A stretch of 64,000 nt of DNA from NCBI GenBank assembly GCA_023375675.1, contig JALQBC010000013.1, forward strand, positions 558,001-622,000, written 5' to 3'. The number at the start of each line of letters is the position of its first letter. Within the stretch, counting starts at the first letter, position 1. Under the pieces are notes generated by a model. The model did not search any database, was not told the DNA's origin, and saw only the letters and a list, made by a program, of their open reading frames with translations. The translations under genes were made by a program, and so were the position numbers. The DNA comes from Cytospora piceicola. Lineage: Eukaryota; Ascomycota; Sordariomycetes; Diaporthales; Cytosporaceae. Positions 63,201-64,000 of this stretch are shown here, piece by piece.

Positions 63201-64000
63201 GAACTTGACCTAGCCATGGTAGCATAGCCGGCCTCCATGATCGACCTGGCCAGGAATGCAGAGGCTGGTTTTTTTTCCCGCCCCGCCACAGGGTCCGACC
63301 CGAGGCCATGGTACATCGTATGTAGTCAAGAGCTCGCCCGTTACGACTCTCTGTTTTTGTTTGCACCATGAACATTGTAAGGTGGCGTCATGCGGCGATC
63401 GCAGACCATGTCGGCGCTTGCCAAACCAACGAGCGAGGGCTGGAACGCCGCGCTCGAGGTCACAAGAGACGGCCTCCACGACTGTTGCGCGTCGGGGGAG
63501 GGGGGAGGGGAGGAGGGAGGAGTTTCCTGGCCAGACTCCGGGTACCCGGTCTCAGCGTGATTGACTGCGCCAACATTTCCCCCGGACGGAAGGTGAAGGC
63601 ATGTTTCCGTGGACGAACCATGTCCGCCACAGCTTCGTGAAACAACGATAGGCGAGCGGCCAGCCTCTGTGTCTGGCCGTCGGTGCTGAGTCTCCGGGAC
63701 ATGATCCCCCCCCTGTGCAGGGCGGAGACCACCCCAGACCGTTGTCATACCCAACGTGGCCAGCGAGGTTGATACCCGGCCGGCAGGCAGTTCGGGGCGG
63801 AAATCAGGGTTATGGCATCGGAACGGGATGCAGACAGATATGTCAGGAGACAGCGAGGTGTCTCCATCGAGTAGATGAGACTTTGTGAAGACCGCAGTCT
63901 CAGAGCTGCATCTCTACCCAACGATGATGTTGTCGTTAAAGGGGGCAGAAACAAGTATGACATGCCCAAGGACATTGGCGGTCGAGAATGGAACGCTCAT
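57276..64000. other. 6.7 kb without a supportable gene
   Basis: Base composition is normal and there is no RIP signature, but no open frame shows a recognisable domain, and no chain of frames with good splice sites stood out. Visible structures are a TGCC satellite (about 60256-60275), T-rich and G-rich homopolymers (about 60605-60620 and 60745-60757), a purine-rich G tract (about 63493-63521) and a small perfect hairpin at 59174-59196. It may be a long promoter or leader for a gene beyond the window, or hold non-coding RNA. A poorly conserved gene cannot be excluded. Confidence 0.5.
59174..59196. other. Perfect 9-bp hairpin with 5-base loop
   Basis: GGAGTTGCC, loop TACCT, GGCAACTCC. It stands alone in the gene-poor right arm. 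It could be an RNA stem or a protein-binding palindrome; nothing around it decides between these. Confidence 0.6.

Overview
The window looks like a chromosomal piece of a filamentous ascomycete (Pezizomycotina, most likely Sordariomycetes). The genes carry short GT-AG introns of about 60-250 bp. Their products are typical fungal ones: a NuA4 scaffold of the Vid21 type, a fungal DUF1770-type protein and a fungal GH13 alpha-glucosidase. The middle of the window has been heavily altered by repeat-induced point mutation (RIP), a process specific to such fungi.

Left arm (1-14835): ordinary GC-rich gene space. In order: a 3'-truncated prephenate dehydratase (minus, 1-992); translation release factor eRF1 (minus, 2102-3656); a DUF1770-like protein (plus, 4614-5182) divergent from eRF1; a five-exon GH13 maltase/alpha-glucosidase (minus, 5549-7894) that includes a 16-bp microexon; and the Vid21/Eaf1 subunit of NuA4 (minus, 9252-13960) with a probable GC-AG first intron. 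They cover amino-acid synthesis, translation termination, sugar use and chromatin, and do not form a cluster.

Centre (about 14836-55550): a 40.7-kb block with sharp edges, very AT-rich and almost free of CpA/TpG while keeping CpG, which is the RIP signature. Its two ends are long terminal inverted repeats of roughly 0.85-1.0 kb. Each end carries, in mirrored order, a 15-bp terminal motif, a 9-bp satellite, a palindromic ACCGGT motif and a telomere-like CCTTAA/GGTTAA hexamer array. The block is therefore best read as one giant mobile element with long terminal inverted repeats, killed by RIP, possibly with other elements nested inside. It holds no intact gene. It does hold several stretches where one frame still reads like protein, broken only by TAA/TAG, and many tandem arrays, most with periods divisible by three. 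I could not assign these relics to any known transposase, recombinase or polymerase. This element is the main candidate for something undescribed.

Right arm (55551-64000): normal base composition returns at once. One clear gene, the splicing factor Spp2 (plus, 56325-57275), lies about 0.8 kb from the element. Vid21 and Spp2 point away from each other, so the element sits in what would otherwise be a divergent promoter of about 1.65 kb between two housekeeping genes. From 57276 to the end I see no convincing gene, only homopolymer tracts, short satellites and a perfect small hairpin.
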